A DNA stretch of 64,000 nt, taken from the NCBI GenBank assembly GCA_013399855.1, contig VXAY01007011.1, positions 887,736 to 951,735 on the forward strand, written 5' to 3'. Positions within the stretch are counted from its first letter, which is position 1. Each line of letters begins with the position of its first letter. The position numbers and the translations under genes are program-made. The notes below the pieces were generated by a model, which was not told the DNA's origin, searched no databases, and saw only the letters and a program-made list of their open reading frames with translations. Origin of the DNA: Oxyruncus cristatus. Lineage: Eukaryota > Chordata > Aves > Passeriformes > Cotingidae. Positions 60,001 to 64,000 of the stretch are shown here, piece after piece.

Positions 60001-62698
60001 TTTTTATACAGAGATAAAGAAAAAAAAGTCTAATAGCATCTGCTGGTTTCTGTTGGTGGTTTTTGTGCCTTTTTTTTCTTTTTTAATTTAGCTGACAGCT
60101 ATTTGAAAAATTAATTGGACCTTTTTAAAGGATAGACAACATTGAGGTCCCTGCAGGCCCATGTAGTATTAAAATGGGGTGCATAAATCAGACTGTATTA
60201 AAAGGTCCTGCCTAGGCTTACTGTCTGAATCTCTGTAAGGACTGTTTTCTCGGCTTGAAATAATTTCTGAATTGGCAGAACATTACTTACTTTTCTACAT
60301 TATTTTTGAATTAATTCCAAGCAAAGTTGGTAAAATACAAGTTGTTAAACCCTGAAAACACCTTTAGGTAAAGCAGGTTACCTTCACTTGCTTATGGTGA
60401 AGAGTATACCCATATACCCAGCTTTGAGAATGGGGGGTTTTTCACCGCCGATGGACTTGGTTCAGCAAGGCAGAGACAGATTTTTTTTTACTATATTAAA
60501 CACATAATTTTCAGCAATGCAAGGCTTTCTCAGTATTTCAGCACAGAAATTTGTTCTTTCTACCAATTTCCTATGAAATTACTGTTAAAACATATCAGTG
60601 TTATAATGGCCCTTCAGTTTTCATTCTTTGAGTATCAATGAGTATTTGTCTATGCAGATGCCATTGCTCTTTTTTGTGTTAACACCTGTCAAAATTGTAT
60701 TGCACCTACTATGCTACCCTGAGATTATCTCATGTTACCTTTTGCGCACATACAGCTCATATTGGGTCAACAGACTTCATCAGAGTTGCAATTTCTTTGG
60801 TATGTGTAATGAATAATGCAATGGAAGGATAATAGCACTGTGCTATATTTAGTGTTCATTAATGTACGTGTTCCTTCTAATCCTTTTAAAAATATGTTCT
60901 TGCAGCCTATTTGTACTCTTGTCTGAGCATATTACAGTAGTTTTGGTTTCAGTAATACTTTGTGGCAAGAAATAAATTGAGCACTAGGACATTTATACAC
61001 TGTGAAAGCTTCTCTTTGGTTGTTCATTCTGACTGACTTCTCTAACATGAAAGGAGCAAGGCTTGTAGCTGCCAAGGCTTATGTCTTGCTGCTGCTTCCT
61101 TTAGTTAGCACTGGTTTTTATAAATCTGGGTCTTTGAGATATTCCTCAAAGTGTACATTTGAAGTACATCTCCCAGTATTTAAATAGTCCATTTGTTATA
61201 GGAAACTCACCTTTTTTCTATATCCAGTTTTCTTTTAATATTTCTTAACTTGTTACACTTGTAATATTGCATTGACATAGGGAGACAGATGATTTCCACT
61301 CATACTGGTGTTATGCTCAGTGTAATGTTTGTGGACTCACTGCATCCATGAAACCCACTACGTTTGAACCACCCAAGTACGTTTGAAAAGATTATGCAGA
61401 CAGATAAATGTTTTGTACATGGTAGCTGGTATGAAAATGGTTTCCATTCTCTCCCCATCCCGCCAGCAGAAGTGATGGACAGTGAAACTGACGTTGTCAT
61501 CACTTGCTCAGAGTTAACATTCCAGTGAGGCTGACTGACTGACTTGCAGTGCAAAAGCTTGTGCGTCTGAATCATCATTTGAGGCAGTCAGCAGAAGTGG
61601 GGAAAATGATGTTAATTAAACTTGACTGATACCTGGAAGGTTTAGATGAAGCCCTAAGGCCTAGAACTTGTGGATTTTTGGCTTTATGTGGGTTTTAGGC
61701 TTATTTTATGACTTCTCATGCAGACACCAGAAATACATGAAGCCATCTCGGTATTCTGCCCACCCTTCTTAATACGAGAGCTGTGAAGAGAATCTTCTGC
61801 CTGTGTGTTTTCTAAGATGATCCTGCAGTGCTTACTGTGTGACTGAGATTAGCAAGGCTGGTATATGGTTTAATGTCAAAGTGCTCATATCCCTTCTTTT
61901 TGCACAACTGTAGAAAGATACTTACATTTGTCTATTGTTTAGATTCCCTGCTTCCGTCCATTTTGATTTAATCACGTGTGAAACTCGGAGGAAAATTTGC
62001 TAAAACTGTAGTCCAGTCTAAAACCCTGCACATATATTGTAAATCTGATAACCACAGAGCTGTTTTTTTCCTGCTGAAGGGCTGTTGATGTTGCAATAGA
62101 CATGCGCTTCATACCCCAATTTTTTGGTCCCAGGTGTGTTGCACTGTCATTTGCACTGTTCTTACTTTGTAAATGAGTAAACAAGTTTACCAACTGACAA
62201 GAAATGGATTAAGAAAGAGAATCAGTAGTGGATAAAGGAATATGTCACAAGTTCTTGAGCACCATCTTGCTGGTGGATATTAAATTCGTTTTATAGACTT
62301 AATTGCATTTTCCAGTGTGGCTTATTTCATCATATTATATGCTGCTTCAGGTTATTTGCCCTTCCCTCACTCTGCCCAATTTACCTTTATGTAACTGGGC
62401 ATTAGATGAAGAAATATATAAGCTTATTATCCTGTACTAAAAATATTTTCTTATGCAAATGAGTATTGCATAATAGTGAGGCCCTTATTATGCTATTTCA
62501 GCCTTTATTGAACAAATCATTGAGAAATTTCAGAAGTGTCATAAACACATAAACAGAACTTTCAGCTTCAGCAAACATTCCAAGGCAAGTAATTTATCAA
62601 TAGAAGTGAATTCTTCATATGCATTTATAGAGGTAAATAGTTTTTGAGAGGAAGTTGCTCTGTGTGTTGCTGATTGTTTAATCTTTTTCTCTTTCCAG

Positions 62699-62859
62699 TT
62701 GTCCATATTTGTCAGAGAAGATTACGCCTGCTATACCTGCAATTGGTGGGATTCTTTTCTTTTTCGTGATGGGGACCCTGCTGCGTACTAGTTTCAGTGA
62801 TCCTGGTGTCCTCCCCCGCGCAACACCAGATGAAGCAGCAGATCTAGAGAGACAAATAG
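62699..62859 (+). CDS. ZDHHC14: ZDHHC14 palmitoyltransferase, coding exon 2 (residues 84-137)
   Basis: The exon starts after TTTCCAG at 62698. Its first base completes the Asp-84 codon begun in exon 1, giving an uninterrupted join FAF-D-CPYL. Residues 84-95 form the short luminal loop. Residues about 96-112 (IPAIGGILFFFVMGTLL) form transmembrane span 2. The cytosolic stretch RTSFSDPGVLPRATPDEAADLERQI (113-137) carries the DPG motif (118-120) found in DHHC enzymes just after the second span. The exon ends ATA-G before the donor GTAACA at 62860, leaving codon 138 split after one base, consistent with the Asp expected next in ZDHHC14. Exons 1 and 2 give 137 of roughly 490 residues. The catalytic Asp-His-His-Cys cysteine-rich domain and spans 3-4 lie downstream of the window. 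At residues 89-90 the sequence reads Ser-Glu where I recall Ala-Val in mammals. Confidence 0.96.
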
Positions 62860-64000
62860 GTAACACTGAAGGTCTGTTGTCTCTTCGCTTTCCTCCCGAG
62901 GGTGCATGTACTGTGTGAAGGCAGTGTACTGCTCTGATCATGAGAGGAGTTACTCCTATCTTGCCACAGTGATTGTTCCAGAATTGTAATGTCTGATAAC
63001 ATTGCAGTGATTCCTGTGAAAAGATCAGTTCTTCACCGAGAAAGTAAACACAGTTCTGGCCTTGGAGGGCGATAGTTATTACTGTCAATACTTTTCAGCA
63101 AGTCTGGTAGAAGTCTCTCTGTGGTGCACAAAAGAATACTTTTTAAATTGCTTTTGGCAAAAAAAGCTGATATTTCAAAGGTTCTACAATTGTGCATCTT
63201 TTAAAGTAGTGTTTCCTCAGAGTTTAACTGAATTTAATTGTTATTAATTATATTACGAAACTGTCTTAATGTACAGTAAAAATGTTACTGTTTTTTATTT
63301 TTGTAAAGCCAGCATAATCAAAGTAGAGAGGTAGATTTTAATCATCCTCACTGATCAAGAGAATTAATTGTTAACAAAATTCTAAAAGTGGGATTTCTAC
63401 AGCTACAAATATGCTGAATAGCTAAAATGTGCTATCTGGATAAGAAACCGGGATGAGTTGGCAGAGTTGCTTTATCAGCAGTGGGTTTGTGTGCTTATTT
63501 TTTAGTAAGCTACTAAAGCTTACCAAAGGCTACTGTATCCGCTTGGATATGATAGCAGAAATCCGATTTTTCTGAAGCAGTTTCAGAGGAATGCTCGCTC
63601 ATATAATTGAAAAGACGGGTTACAGATTCATGCAAGCACAGGAGAAATAACAGAGGCATCCTTGCCATTTAATGCTGTAGTACAGTGTTGGGCTTTTTAC
63701 AATAGAAGTATTTAAATGTTTGCTATCCATCTGAATTTCAGAAGTGGTTGAATCACCTTGTTTAAGCATCTGAAAACCTAAGAAAAAAAGGTATACAGCT
63801 GAGGCCACAAAAATCCCCCAAGATTTTTTTTTAATGCATATGAAAAAATATAATGAAGCATTTATTTAGCAGCTTTTCTTAATCAGTATTGTGGTCTACT
63901 TTCATTGATCTCTTTCAAGGAATTCCTTACCTAGAATAAGGTACCAGCTTTAGTCCAAAATGCAGGCATAAGTTCCAGTTTAAGGAATTGCTGTTTACCC
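62860..64000 (+). other. ZDHHC14: ZDHHC14 intron 2, 5' part
   Basis: Begins at donor GTAACA. The reading frame past the donor departs from the family sequence (GNTEGLL...) and reaches a stop at 62916, so the exon boundary is well supported. The rest is AT-rich with no recognised gene or repeat, and continues past the window. Confidence 0.88.

Larger units (their letters stand above)
7961..62698 (+). other. ZDHHC14: ZDHHC14 intron 1 (54.7 kb)
   Basis: The donor is GTAAGT at 7961. The acceptor is a pyrimidine-rich stretch ending CTCTTTCCAG at 62689-62698, with a plausible branch region TGCTGAT just upstream at 62668. The intron splits the Asp codon that joins the first membrane span to the luminal loop. 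It is AT-rich with CR1 and SINE relics and simple repeats. ZDHHC14 also has a very long first intron in mammals. I found no nested gene. Confidence 0.93.
55242..62698. other. intron 1 segment without recognised genes, up to the exon 2 acceptor
   Basis: AT-rich. It contains an A19 run (55277-55295) 35 bases past the CR1 end, a (TTG)n microsatellite (58690-58711) and C15 (59986-60000). No open frame resembles a known protein. The acceptor for coding exon 2 closes the segment. Confidence 0.5.

Noticed and set aside
62860..62918. Read-through of exon 2 to the stop at 62916
   Set aside because: Sequence after the consensus GT at 62860 leaves the ZDHHC14 pattern at once, so it is intron. An intron-retaining short form is possible but unsupported.
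1..64000. tRNA, rRNA, snoRNA, CRISPR arrays or a bacterial/phage gene cluster
   Set aside because: No cloverleaf-type box pairs, rRNA blocks, spaced direct-repeat arrays or dense ORF runs were found. The window is a vertebrate gene start plus a long intron.

Overview
This is vertebrate nuclear DNA, almost certainly from a bird. The whole window holds one recognisable gene: the 5' end of ZDHHC14, a protein S-palmitoyltransferase, on the + strand. The avian call rests on several CR1 non-LTR retrotransposon copies, including one ending in the typical ATTCTATG tandem, together with a vertebrate-type split gene with consensus GT/AG splice sites and a GC-rich CpG-island promoter in an otherwise AT-rich sequence. 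I see no bacterial, phage, CRISPR, rRNA or tRNA content.

Layout. Bases 1-4735 are AT-rich 5' flank with no supported gene. A minus-strand CR1 tail (4736-5178) lies just outside the promoter. A CpG island runs from about 5480 to 7075 and is broken by a 723-base run of N (5976-6698). It carries GC boxes and three ACTACAA-type elements resembling ZNF143/THAP11 sites. From about 6700 to 7709 lies the likely 5' UTR, with a long poly-T stretch and at least eight short upstream ORFs. The start codon is at 7710. Coding exon 1 (7710-7960) encodes the cytosolic N-terminus and the first membrane span. A 54.7-kb intron (7961-62698) follows. Coding exon 2 (62699-62859) encodes a short luminal loop, the second membrane span and the DPG motif. 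The rest (62860-64000) is the start of intron 2. The cysteine-rich DHHC catalytic domain must lie beyond the window.

Inside intron 1 I recognise CR1 copies of different ages: a broken reverse-transcriptase-bearing copy at about 53885-55241 with a 176-base N gap, a younger tail at 37114-37386, a copy with a G/T-rich expansion at 16896-17331, and two very diverged copies near 25559-25800 and 33765-34010. There is also one MIR-like SINE relic, some microsatellites and homopolymers, and several short palindromes or tandem duplications. The remainder is AT-rich sequence where I see no gene.

No novel multi-gene system is visible. The observations most worth checking are the ZNF143-like cluster in the promoter, the upstream-ORF series before a weak-context start codon, a 25-base exact repeat shared by two otherwise unrelated intron sites 8.3 kb apart, and a perfect 13-bp-stem hairpin at 49198-49227.
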